Source: Deltaproteobacteria bacterium UBA5329
GTDB lineage: Bacteria; Desulfobacterota; Syntrophorhabdia; Syntrophorhabdales; Syntrophorhabdaceae
NCBI GenBank assembly: GCA_002408185.1
Contig: DHQV01000007.1
Coordinates: forward strand, 50,648 to 76,229
Reading direction: 5' to 3'
Length of the DNA stretch: 25,582 bases
The notes under the pieces are model-generated. The model had not been told where the DNA came from, searched no databases, and was given only the letters and a program-made list of their open reading frames with translations. This document shows, piece by piece, positions 14,743 through 22,261 of the stretch. The number at the start of each line of letters is the position of its first letter. Within the stretch, counting starts at the first letter, position 1. The position numbers were made by a program, and so were the translations under genes.

Positions 14743-15411
14743 TCAGTACACAGGAAGGCCTTTCTTGAAGTTGGCCAGTTGTTCGCTCGTCAGTACCCGC
14801 GAAAGCTCCTTCATCGATGCGTTGCGCACCTCTGAAATATCATGATCGACCGCCATGAGATCAGGATGGTCCATTTTTTGGTATTTCTCGATAATGAGAT
14901 CTTCACGTTTCCTCTGCTCCTTCAGGATCGCGTCGACCTGCGATCGCTGTGATCTGTCGAGGCCAAGGGCCCGTGTGATCGTCTCTATATCGGGTGACCC
15001 TGCCCGTGCGGTACGTAATGATCTGAAATACAAGGCATTGAACTTTGCAGAGAACCTTTCCTGCCGTTTCTGAAGCCTGGCCTTCTGCTCATCGTTTAAG
15101 CCTTCAGCGATGCGTTGAAAACTCTGATCATAGATCTTTCTCAATTCCGGTTCGTATGATGCCTTGATACCCGTTACCCTGGCATCGGTTGCGGTGATTA
15201 TTTTCCTGACCTCTATCTGTTGACGGTCATCGAGCTTAAGCTCGTTCGTCAACCGCCCGACGATCCTTTGTATCCTTTCTTCGGAATTCTGCCTGCTGGC
15301 CTGGGACCGCTCGATCTCATGCCTGAGATAGATTTTCGTTCCTAAAGACCCTGCGAATACCCCGACAACAAGGAGTAAAACGAGAATAACGACGAGTTTT
15401 GCAGTATTCAT
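14743..15411 (-). CDS. CnrX/Spy-like membrane-anchored periplasmic protein
   Basis: A 222-residue protein with one N-terminal transmembrane helix (residues ~5-24) and a long, highly charged, all-helical periplasmic domain. It contains several Spy/CpxP-like (LTxxQ-type) helix starts: LKLDDRQQIEV, LNDEQKARL, LGLDRSQRSQV and LTSEQLANF. This pattern fits the heavy-metal resistance/Spy/CnrX superfamily of periplasmic sensors and chaperones. The His/Met metal ligands of CnrX are not obviously conserved (His residues occur only near the membrane and around DHPDLMAVDHD), so metal sensing is unproven. It lies 12 bases downstream of the anti-sigma candidate, as the third gene of the sigma operon. Confidence 0.75.
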   Translation of the reverse strand: MNTAKLVVILVLLLVVGVFAGSLGTKIYLRHEIERSQASRQNSEERIQRIVGRLTNELKLDDRQQIEVRKIITATDARVTGIKASYEPELRKIYDQSFQRIAEGLNDEQKARLQKRQERFSAKFNALYFRSLRTARAGSPDIETITRALGLDRSQRSQVDAILKEQRKREDLIIEKYQKMDHPDLMAVDHDISEVRNASMKELSRVLTSEQLANFKKGLPVY

Positions 15412-15423
15412 GGCGTTCCCCTG

Positions 15424-15738
15424 TTAACCGTTCGTGTCGGCCAGTATCATTTCGATCGTGTCATCGGTCGAAACCATCTGGGCAAGGTCCTGGTCCGGAA
15501 TAACATTCAGGTGATATGAGACGATAGCGAGGAAAATAATGACGGCGCACGCGGCAGGACATACTTCCCAGAAAAGCCTCCCGAGGATATCGGGCCAACG
15601 CTTCTTCTCCGATGCATCGGGCATATTCCGGATGCTCCTCATGACGGACATCTCCCAGTCTTCGCCGGGTTCCGGTCCCCGCAGATTGCGATATGCCGCG
15701 GCCAGGGCCTTCTCGATCTTTTGGTTATCTTTTTTCAT
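15424..15738 (-). CDS. Putative membrane anti-sigma factor
   Basis: A 104-residue protein with a charged cytosolic N-terminus (~65 residues, including WEMSVMRSIRNMPDASEKKRWPDI), one transmembrane helix (CPAACAVIIFLAIVSYHL) and a short acidic periplasmic tail. It directly follows the ECF sigma gene, which is the basis for the call; no classical zinc-binding anti-sigma motif (HxxxCxxC) is present. The frame opens at 15768, but the ATG at 15738 has a purine-rich GGGGTAGGA ribosome-binding region and leaves a 13-base gap after the sigma stop, so 15738 is chosen. Size and topology are like CnrY-type anti-sigma proteins. Confidence 0.7.
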   Translation of the reverse strand: MKKDNQKIEKALAAAYRNLRGPEPGEDWEMSVMRSIRNMPDASEKKRWPDILGRLFWEVCPAACAVIIFLAIVSYHLNVIPDQDLAQMVSTDDTIEMILADTNG

Positions 15739-15751
15739 TTTCCTACCCCTT

Positions 15752-16336
15752 TCATCTCCTGCCGGCATCTTTCAGGAGCCTGCGCAGTTTTTTGCGCGAA
15801 CGGAAAGAGCGTATCTTTACGTTCGCTGTGCTCCAACCTAGAAGATCAGCCACCTCGCGCACTGATAATCCCTCCATATAAACAAGTTCCAAAACCATCC
15901 TGTCTTCAGCCGATAACCTTGATAAAGCATAATCCAGCACTTCACGCGCTTCCGCTTGCCGGGCGACATCTTCTATGGATACAGACTCTGATGCGGCCCG
16001 GTCCAGCCATTCACGGTGTTCGTCTCCGAGCGAGCTCATGGGCACTTCTTTTGACCTGTACGCCCGCCGCCAGTAATCATAGCAGGTGCGGGTCGCTATC
16101 GCGGCCATCCAACGCCTGAACCCTTGAGGTCCCCTGAATTGCGTAAGGGACTCATAGATGCGGATAAATACGTCATGTGCAACTTCTTCTGCGTCTTCAT
16201 AGGGTATATGACGGTTCACTATCTTGAGCACATACATCTTGTATTTCTTGATAATATGGGAGAAGACATCCTTTTCGCCGTTTATTATACGGTCGATATA
16301 GCCGGCATCTTCACGGTCCGTTGCGTCGTAGATCAT
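15752..16336 (-). CDS. ECF-type RNA polymerase sigma factor
   Basis: A 194-residue sigma70-family protein with only regions 2 and 4. Region 2: EDAEEVAHDVFIRIYESLTQFRG and FRRWMAAIATRTCYDYWRR (core binding and -10 recognition). Region 4: LSAEDRMVLELVYMEGLSVREVADLLGWSTANVKIRSFRSRKKLRRLL (helix-turn-helix for the -35). The frame extends to 16495, but the added residues do not resemble a sigma N-terminus and would cover the promoter, so ATG 16336 is chosen, with AGGG ~9 bases upstream. It is first in an operon with the anti-sigma candidate and CnrX-like protein and is divergent from the efflux operon. Confidence 0.93.
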   Translation of the reverse strand: MIYDATDREDAGYIDRIINGEKDVFSHIIKKYKMYVLKIVNRHIPYEDAEEVAHDVFIRIYESLTQFRGPQGFRRWMAAIATRTCYDYWRRAYRSKEVPMSSLGDEHREWLDRAASESVSIEDVARQAEAREVLDYALSRLSAEDRMVLELVYMEGLSVREVADLLGWSTANVKIRSFRSRKKLRRLLKDAGRR

Positions 16337-16353
16337 AATGAGTTGCCCTACAG

Positions 16354-16386
16354 GTCTGTTATAACAGACGCCGGGGGGCAGGGCAA
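16354..16386 (-). promoter_or_regulatory. Sigma gene promoter with perfect palindromic operator
   Basis: On the - strand: TTGCCC (16386-16381), 17-base spacer, TATAAC (16363-16358). The -10 box lies within a perfect 16-bp palindrome, GTCTGTTATAACAGAC, at 16354-16369. A dimeric regulator bound there would block the promoter. Transcription would start about 15 bases before the ATG at 16336. Confidence 0.6.
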
Positions 16387-16472
16387 GCGTATCGGTGAGG
16401 TGCCGGCCGGCATACTTCTCTCCAAATTTAACGGGAAAAGGCACCATCCCGTCACTTACCGATTGCCCTGCC
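16377..16472. repeat. Nested inverted repeats upstream of the sigma gene
   Basis: GGCAGGGCAA...ATCGGTGAG (16377-16399, with a 4-base insert) is nearly complementary to CTTACCGATTGCCCTGCC (16455-16472). Inside lie ACGGGA (16431-16436) with TCCCGT (16447-16452) and the 10-bp palindrome GCCGGCCGGC (16402-16411). The left arm overlaps the sigma promoter -35 box. The rest of the gap up to 16611 shows nothing else I can name. Confidence 0.5.
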
Positions 16473-16611
16473 ATTGTTCCGGATACGCCGATCATTCTCT
16501 TTCACCCGGGTTATTTCGCGCCCGGCTACCTACTCTTCAAGTCGTTCACAACATCGAAAAGGTTACACCCTGTGGGTAAAATTCTTTCCTTTCTCCATCA
16601 TTCCAGCCCCC

Positions 16612-16841
16612 GGAGACGGTGTCGTAATTACTCCCTCGCCGTCATTCCGGTGTCTTTGCTGTTTTTGTAATTGATCCAGACAATGTGCAATACAGGACAT
16701 GTCCATCACGGATTATTAATATTATGGAATAAAAGTAAACACAAAGACGGTGGATCCCGGCAAGTCGGGATGACGTTGGTGGTAGATTCCGTCATTGTGT
16801 GCGTATCCGGACAGGAGGAAAACAATTGCGACACAGCCTCC
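16612..16841 (+). mobile_element. MITE-like element, copy 1 (230 bp)
   Basis: The ends are an imperfect 18-bp terminal inverted repeat: GGAGACGGTGTCGTAATT (16612-16629) and AATTGCGACACAGCCTCC (16824-16841). The inside has no coding capacity that looks real. Blocks shared with the element at 21843-22123, there in reverse orientation, include a perfect 23-bp match (16652-16674), a hairpin at 16752-16774 (21 of 23 identical) and GTTGGTGGTAGAT (16775-16787). No target-site duplication could be fixed. It lies in the gap between the sigma gene and the efflux operon; the remaining 16842-16987 holds only an inverted repeat GGGGATT/AATCCCC (16883-16889, 16905-16911) and no clear promoter. Confidence 0.7.
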
Positions 16842-16987
16842 GGCGGGGAATGCGAGAGGGTGTCCCAGGGCCGCGATAACGGGGGGATTAAATTTTTTGT
16901 AACCAATCCCCAGTTCCGAACGACTCCATAGACAGGACCATGAAAAATCAAACGCAGAACGAAAACTTTTTTGGCAAGGAGCCTGGC

Positions 16988-18283
16988 ATGGAAAGATCTC
17001 ATGACGACGTATCGTATCTGAAAAAGATCCTGAGCTTGGGCCCGGCAGGGCCCCGGTCATTCTTGAAGAAAAGAATGATATGGCTTGTATGCGCGGCTGC
17101 GGCGGTCATTCTGGCCGGAGCGGTCATCGTGTATGCGTCGACAGGGAAGGCACAGATACGCTACAGGACGGCGGAAGTAAAAAAAGGTGACCTGACGGTC
17201 ACCGTGACCGCGACGGGCAATCTCCAGCCCGTGGAACAGGTCGAGGTGGGTACGGAGGTCTCGGGAACGATAAAGACCGTACTCGTCGGTTATAATTCCC
17301 GCGTAAAGAAGGGGGATGTGCTGGCAAAGCTCGATACGACCAAGCTGGAGGCGCAGGTCCTGCAGTCCGAGGCGACCCTCAAATATGCGAAGGCGAAACT
17401 CGAAGAGGCGAAGGCCACGGCAGCGGAGACCGAGAGCAAACTGAACCGCTTCAAGGAGAGTCTGGAATTGAGCGGCGGCAAGGTGCCCTCGCGCGCCGAA
17501 TACGATGCGGCGGATGCCGCATACAAACGGGCAAAAGCTGGTGAAGCAACCGCGCGTGCCGATATTGCAAAGGCCGAGGCCACATTAAAGTCAAATAGGT
17601 CCGACCTCGAAAAGGCGACGATCCGCTCCCCGATCAACGGCATTGTTCTCGAGCGCAAGGTCGATCCGGGGCAGACGGTTGCCGCATCTCTGCAGACGCC
17701 TCTGCTTTTTAAACTGGCAGAGGATCTGAAGCAAATGGAATTGAACATTTTTGTGGATGAGGCGGATATCGGTAAAGTTGCCGTCGGTCAAACGGCGATC
17801 TTCACGGTGGACGCATTTCCGGACAAGAAATTCCCCGCACGTGTGAAGGAAGCCCGGTTCGCCTCAAAAACGGAGAATAATGTCGTGACGTATGAAACCG
17901 TGCTGGAAGTCGACAATTCCGAGATGCTGCTGCGCCCGGGCATGACGGCAACGGCTTTTATAACGGTCAACAGTATCACGGATGTAACCCTCGTCCAGAA
18001 TTCGGCCTTAAGGTTCACCCCGCCGCAGGACAAAGCTCAGAATGGCGGCCAATCGGGCAGCCAGCTCATTACCAGCCTCATAGGCCGCAGACCGCCGGGA
18101 GCGGGCCAGAGGCCGGCCCAGCAGAAGCAGAATGATAATACGGCTGTCTGGATCGTCGAAGGCCAGGAGATCGTCCGGATACCCGTCAAGGTGGGTGCAA
18201 CGGATGGGACTATGACCGAGGTCCTCGAGGGGAACCTTGTACCGGGAAGCCATGTCGCAACCGATATCGTGAGGCAGAAGTGA
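16988..18283 (+). CDS. macA: MacA-like periplasmic adaptor (membrane fusion protein) of an ABC efflux pump
   Basis: The adaptor links an inner-membrane ABC transporter to an outer-membrane channel. Domains in order: cytosolic N-terminus, transmembrane helix (~residues 30-50), barrel-sandwich half with GNLQPVEQVEVGTEVSGTI and VKKGDVLAKLD, a long alpha-hairpin rich in Ala/Lys/Glu (~residues 120-205), second lipoyl half TIRSPINGIVLERKVDPGQTV, beta-barrel and membrane-proximal domain. An insert before the last domain (GGQSGSQLITSLIGRRPPGAG then a Gln-rich stretch) is low complexity. An ATG at 16940 is in frame, but ATG 16988 has AAGGAG (16976-16981) 6 bases upstream, so it is preferred (431 residues). 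The stop overlaps the ABC gene start (TGATG). Confidence 0.9.
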   Translation: MERSHDDVSYLKKILSLGPAGPRSFLKKRMIWLVCAAAAVILAGAVIVYASTGKAQIRYRTAEVKKGDLTVTVTATGNLQPVEQVEVGTEVSGTIKTVLVGYNSRVKKGDVLAKLDTTKLEAQVLQSEATLKYAKAKLEEAKATAAETESKLNRFKESLELSGGKVPSRAEYDAADAAYKRAKAGEATARADIAKAEATLKSNRSDLEKATIRSPINGIVLERKVDPGQTVAASLQTPLLFKLAEDLKQMELNIFVDEADIGKVAVGQTAIFTVDAFPDKKFPARVKEARFASKTENNVVTYETVLEVDNSEMLLRPGMTATAFITVNSITDVTLVQNSALRFTPPQDKAQNGGQSGSQLITSLIGRRPPGAGQRPAQQKQNDNTAVWIVEGQEIVRIPVKVGATDGTMTEVLEGNLVPGSHVATDIVRQK

Positions 18284-19017
18284 TGAGCGTACAAGTGAAT
18301 GAAATGAAATGGGAAAACGACCAGCCGCTCATTGAATTGAAGGGCATCACCAAGGTGTACGGCAAGGGCCAGGCAGCTCTAAAGGCGCTCAAGGGCATCG
18401 ACCTCATCGTCTACCAGGGAGATTTTGTAGCGGTCATGGGCCCGAGCGGATGCGGGAAATCGACCTGCATGAACCTGCTCGGGTGCCTCGATACGCCGAC
18501 GAGCGGGCAATACCTTTTCCGGGGGATCGATATCGGCAAGCTTTCGCGGAACCAGAGGGCGCTTTTGCGCCGCCATTATCTCGGGTTCGTTTTCCAGGGG
18601 TTCAACCTGCTGAGCCGCACGTCCGCGCTCGAGAACGTCGAACTTCCGCTGGTATACAGGGGCATGCATCATTCGGAACGCGGCAGGATAGCCCACGATG
18701 CGCTCAGGGCCGTCGGCCTTTCCGGGTGGGAGCATCACACCCCCGCGGAACTCTCCGGTGGCCAGCAGCAGAGGGTTGCGATCGCCCGGGCCATCGCGAC
18801 GTCACCGACTGTGCTTCTTGCCGACGAACCGACGGGAAACCTGGATTCCATCCGCGGCGTGGAGATCATGGAATTGCTCACATCTCTCAATAAGGACCGC
18901 GGAATAACAATACTGATGGTGACCCATGAGCCTGACATGGCCGGATATGCAAGCCGCACGGTGCGTTTTCGCGACGGGCTTATCGTGTCGGACAGCCGTC
19001 AGAGCGAGGTGGCTTAA
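18283..19017 (+). CDS. MacB-type ABC transporter ATP-binding protein
   Basis: A 244-residue ATPase of the MacB/LolD group: Walker A GPSGCGKS at 53-60, Q-loop FVFQGFNLL, signature LSGGQQQ at 157-163, Walker B VLLADEPTGNLDS from 177 and the switch MVTHEPDMA. It powers the adjacent permease. GTG at 18280 and ATG at 18283 are both possible; GAGG 8 bases before the ATG favours 18283. The ATPase and permease, which are fused in E. coli MacB, are separate genes here, as in many other bacteria. The permease follows without a gap. Confidence 0.94.
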   Translation: MSVQVNEMKWENDQPLIELKGITKVYGKGQAALKALKGIDLIVYQGDFVAVMGPSGCGKSTCMNLLGCLDTPTSGQYLFRGIDIGKLSRNQRALLRRHYLGFVFQGFNLLSRTSALENVELPLVYRGMHHSERGRIAHDALRAVGLSGWEHHTPAELSGGQQQRVAIARAIATSPTVLLADEPTGNLDSIRGVEIMELLTSLNKDRGITILMVTHEPDMAGYASRTVRFRDGLIVSDSRQSEVA

Positions 19018-20226
19018 ATGATACTCAATGCACTTATCCTTGCCTTAAGGGCGATCAGACGCAATAAGATGCGCTCTTTCCTGACCATCCTCGGCATAGT
19101 CATCGGTGTCGCGGCGGTTATTACACTTGTCACCGTCGGCAGCGGAGCGACCGCAAAGGTAAGCGAGGACATCGCAAAGCTCGGGAGCAACCTTCTCATG
19201 GTGACGCCCGGTCAGATGAGAAGCGGGGGCGGCGGCCATTCAGACGCGAAGTCCTTCGACATCGATGATGCGAAGGCGATCAGCAGGGATGTGAGTTCTC
19301 TCGCAGGAGTCGCCCCGACGGCATCCTCGACGGCAATGATCGTCTTCGGACCAAAAAACTGGAGCACATCCGTTAACGGCGTAGACAACGATTTTTTCAA
19401 GGTAAAGGACTGGCCCATAGAGAACGGGAGGGAATTCTCGGACGGCGAGCTTCGCTCGGGGACCGCCGTGTGCATCCTCGGCGCTACGGTCAAAAAAGAG
19501 CTTTTCGGCGAACAGGAACCTATCGGCCAGCGGATACGCATCAAGGGCATCTCTTTTGAAGTTCTCGGAGTGCTGGCGCCCAAGGGACAATCGACAATGG
19601 GGCGTGACCAGGATGATGCGGTCGTTATGCCGCTTCGTGCCTTTCAGCGGCGGATATCAGGGAATGACAGGATAGGGCTTATCCAGGTGTCGGTCGAAGA
19701 GGGCGTCTCGACGGAAAAGGTCCAGCAGGATATCGAGGCATTGCTGCGGGAGCGCCGCCGCATATCGACGCTGAGGCCGAACGATTTTCAGATTAGAGAT
19801 ATGAAGGAGCTGGCAAGCACCATGCTCGCGACGACGAAGCTCCTGACCACCCTTCTTGGTGCCGTTGCCGCCGTGAGCCTTCTCGTCGGCGGGATCGGCA
19901 TCATGAATATCATGCTTGTTTCGGTAACGGAAAGGACCCGCGAGATAGGGACACGCCTTGCGATCGGCGCCCTTGAGCGTGAAGTTCTCCTTCAGTTCCT
20001 CGTAGAGGCCATGGTGTTGTCCGCCTTCGGAGGCCTTTTCGGCATAATGCTCGCCCTCGTTGCATCGGCCGTTCTGGTCAGGGTTCTCGAAGTTCCCTTC
20101 GTTCTGAACATGGGGATCATAGTGATCGCCTTTCTGTTCTCCGCGACCGTCGGGCTCGCATTTGGGTACGTTCCCGCGCATAAGGCGGCAAGCCTCGATC
20201 CAATAGAAGCCTTGAGACACGAATAA
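19018..20226 (+). CDS. macB: MacB-type ABC transporter permease
   Basis: The 402-residue permease has the MacB/FtsX topology: one N-terminal helix (LRAIRRNKMRSFLTILGIVIGVAAVITL), a periplasmic MacB_PCD domain of ~230 residues, then three C-terminal helices (GAVAAVSLLVGGIGIMNIMLVS, MVLSAFGGLFGIMLALVASAVLV, IIVIAFLFSATVGLAFGYVPA) and the family ending AASLDPIEALRHE. The motif SVTERTREIGTRLAIGA after helix 2 is the coupling region that meets the ATPase. It works with the adaptor and the outer-membrane factor in mechanotransmission-type efflux of macrolides, lipopeptides or other compounds; the substrate is not readable from the sequence. Confidence 0.94.
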   Translation: MILNALILALRAIRRNKMRSFLTILGIVIGVAAVITLVTVGSGATAKVSEDIAKLGSNLLMVTPGQMRSGGGGHSDAKSFDIDDAKAISRDVSSLAGVAPTASSTAMIVFGPKNWSTSVNGVDNDFFKVKDWPIENGREFSDGELRSGTAVCILGATVKKELFGEQEPIGQRIRIKGISFEVLGVLAPKGQSTMGRDQDDAVVMPLRAFQRRISGNDRIGLIQVSVEEGVSTEKVQQDIEALLRERRRISTLRPNDFQIRDMKELASTMLATTKLLTTLLGAVAAVSLLVGGIGIMNIMLVSVTERTREIGTRLAIGALEREVLLQFLVEAMVLSAFGGLFGIMLALVASAVLVRVLEVPFVLNMGIIVIAFLFSATVGLAFGYVPAHKAASLDPIEALRHE

Positions 20227-20257
20227 GCAAGAGACCATCATGGATTGGAGATCGATC

Positions 20258-21709
20258 ATGAATACGAAGAACATAATGCAATGCGGAACGGTCCTTATAG
20301 CGATGCTTATCTTCGCCGGTTGTGCGACGGTCGGGCCCGATTACGTCAAACCGGACATAAAGGCTCCGCCAGCATGGAACACCGGGGAATCGAAGGGAAC
20401 CGGCCAGCCGAGCATGTCGCAGGACAACCTGGCCTCATGGTGGACGAGCCTCGATGACCCGGTCCTCGTTGATCTCATCGATAGAGCGATAAAAAATAAC
20501 AAGGACCTCAAGAAGGCCCAATCGAGAATACGCGAGGCACGAGCGGCGCGCGGCGTGGCCGAATCCCAATTCTATCCGTCTGTCGGTGCGTCCGGTTCGT
20601 ACAATTTAACGCGGACGGAGAAGAATGGCGAGGTTGGCACGACACGGGAGCTTTTTGCCTCAGGGCTCGATGCCGGCTGGGAGATCGACCTTTTCGGGGG
20701 CGTGAGGCGGGCGAACGAGGCGGCGCAGGCAACCTACGAGGCGTCCGAAGAAGACTACCGCATGGTCCATGTAACACTGGCCGCCGAAGTGGCGCTCAAT
20801 TATATCGATGTACGGACCCTCCAGGACAGGCTGGCGATAGTGGAGGAGAATCTCAAACTCCAGACCGAGACATACGAACTGACGACTTACAGGTAAAAAG
20901 CGGGCCTCGTGACCCAGTTCGACGTTGACCGCGCAAAGACAAATATGGAAGACACCCGCGCATCGGTCCCGACGCTCAAGACCCGTCTTGCCGCAGCGAA
21001 GAACCGGCTTTCGGCCTTAATGGGGGAATACCCCGGCTTTGCCGATCCCAAGGTTGCCGCACCTCGAGGGCTTCCAGATGTACCCGTCGAGATTGCACTG
21101 GGTGTTCCCATGGAAACACTGCGGCGCCGGCCCGATGTACGTAATGCCGAAAGGCAGCTTGCCGCTCAGACGGCACGTATCGGCGTGGCAACAGCCGACC
21201 TGTACCCGAAACTGGCCCTTAACGGTGCCATGGGGATAGACGCATCGAGTTTTGCCGGATTGTCCACGGCAAACAACCGGACCTTTAATATGGGACCAAG
21301 GTTTACCTGGAATATCTTTAGCGGGGGAGCGGTCCGCAGCAATATCGAGATCCAGAATGCCCGGCAGGAACAGGCCTATCTCCAGTATGAGAATACTATC
21401 ATTCTCGCACTGGAAGAAGCCGAGAACGCCATCACCGCCTATGTCAACGAGCAGAAAAGGATGCAGTCCCTCAACGACGCCCTGGCGTCGGCTACGAATT
21501 CCACTGACCTTGCACTGTCGCAGTATAGATCCGGATTGATCGATTTCCAGGCCGTGCTCGATGCGCAGAGGACATTTCTCTCGGTAAAGGACAGCTTGGC
21601 AACAAGCAAAGGCGCTGTCGTTGCCGACCTCGTAAGACTCTACAAGGCCTTAGGCGGCGGCTGGACCCCGGTACCCGGCCCCAAGGTATCAAAGCGGGGA
21701 CAGGGGTAA
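20258..21709 (+). pseudogene. TolC/OprM-type outer-membrane efflux lipoprotein, interrupted by an in-frame stop
   Basis: The two parts are in the same frame and together make a normal ~483-residue NodT/OprM-type channel. The ATG at 20258 (GGAG 7 bases upstream) opens a lipoprotein leader ending LIFAGC, then VGPDYVKPDIKAPPAW and WWTSLDDPVLVDLIDRAIKNN, typical of the family. The frame stops at TAA 20894-20896 (codon 213), exactly where family members have an aromatic residue in the R-Y/F-x-x-GL motif; the sequence resumes KAGLVTQFDVDRAKT. The second half has the matching duplicated motifs RRPDVRNAERQLAAQTARIGVATADLYPKL and YRSGLIDFQAVLDAQRTFLSVKDSL. A single base change, TAA to TAC or TAT, would restore it. 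A true nonsense mutation, a sequencing error or read-through are the options. Confidence 0.88.
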
Positions 21710-21746
21710 AAAAGGATAACCCGCCTCAAATATCCGCAGCACCACA

Positions 21747-21780
21747 ACGCCGGTTCGTACGCGGGCCGGCGTCTTTATTC
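21747..21780 (+). terminator. Terminator after the efflux operon
   Basis: ACGCCGG (21747-21753) pairs with CCGGCGT (21766-21772), followed by CTTTATTC. It lies about 40 bases after the outer-membrane gene stop. Confidence 0.65.
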
Positions 21781-21842
21781 AAGTCCTCATATTGATCTAA
21801 AAACACGCACGAGAGGGGGTTTACTTACAGGATTCAGCCCTT

Positions 21843-22123
21843 GGAGGCAGTATCGTAATTGATTTTCCCCCGGATGCATGCACAATGCTTGGATCTACCA
21901 CCAACCGTAATCCCGTCCTGCCAGCATCCACAATTCCCCGTCATCCCGGCTTGCCGGGGTCCAGTGTCATTGTAGTTGCATTTATCACATGATATTAAAA
22001 ACTTGCAACCGACATCCCTTGAATTACATATCGTCTCGGTCAATTACAAAAACAGCAAAGACGCTGGATTCCGGCGCAAAAAGACGCGGAATTACGATGT
22101 CGGAGAATTGCGACACAGTCTCT
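21843..22123 (-). mobile_element. MITE-like element, copy 2 (281 bp, opposite orientation)
   Basis: The ends are GGAGGCAGTATCGTAATT (21843-21860) and AATTGCGACACAGTCTCT (22106-22123). Compared with copy 1 it is inverted: the 23-bp block of copy 1 is found as its exact reverse complement at 22040-22062, the hairpin block at 21940-21962 and the 13-bp block at 21893-21905. It is longer than copy 1 mainly through extra bases beside the hairpins (around 21906-21939 and 22063-22105). It fills most of the 552-base gap between the efflux operon and the flavoprotein gene; the gap also holds the terminator and promoter listed separately. Confidence 0.7.
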
Positions 22124-22169
22124 TGTGCGATGAAGAAGGCCTCCAGCCGAAAGTGCTTTGCGTTTCAGT

Positions 22170-22197
22170 TTGCAATTTTGCCGATATTGCGTAGAAT
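22170..22197 (+). promoter_or_regulatory. Candidate promoter for the flavoprotein-cytochrome operon
   Basis: TTGCAA (22170-22175), 16-base spacer, TAGAAT (22192-22197), 64 bases before the flavoprotein ATG and just outside the right end of the MITE-like element. Confidence 0.45.
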
Positions 22198-22261
22198 TTA
22201 TTAAGACTGTTCCAAATTTGACGAATATCGTAGCGAAAAGTTCAAACCACAGGAGGTCTGC

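Noticed and set aside
16337..16495. N-terminal extension of the sigma factor to 16495
   Set aside because: The extension would be read through the promoter and palindrome and does not resemble any sigma factor N-terminus.
16671..16931. 86-codon ORF on the + strand
   Set aside because: Lies almost wholly in the MITE-like repeat and has no ribosome-binding site; similar fragments appear in the other copy only because the DNA is repeated.
19657..20274. 205-codon open frame on the - strand
   Set aside because: Antisense to the MacB-type permease; composition is unlike a real protein.
20909..21709. Second half of the outer-membrane channel as an independent gene starting at GTG 20909
   Set aside because: It starts in the middle of a conserved family motif, has no ribosome-binding site or signal peptide, and is in the same frame as the first half.
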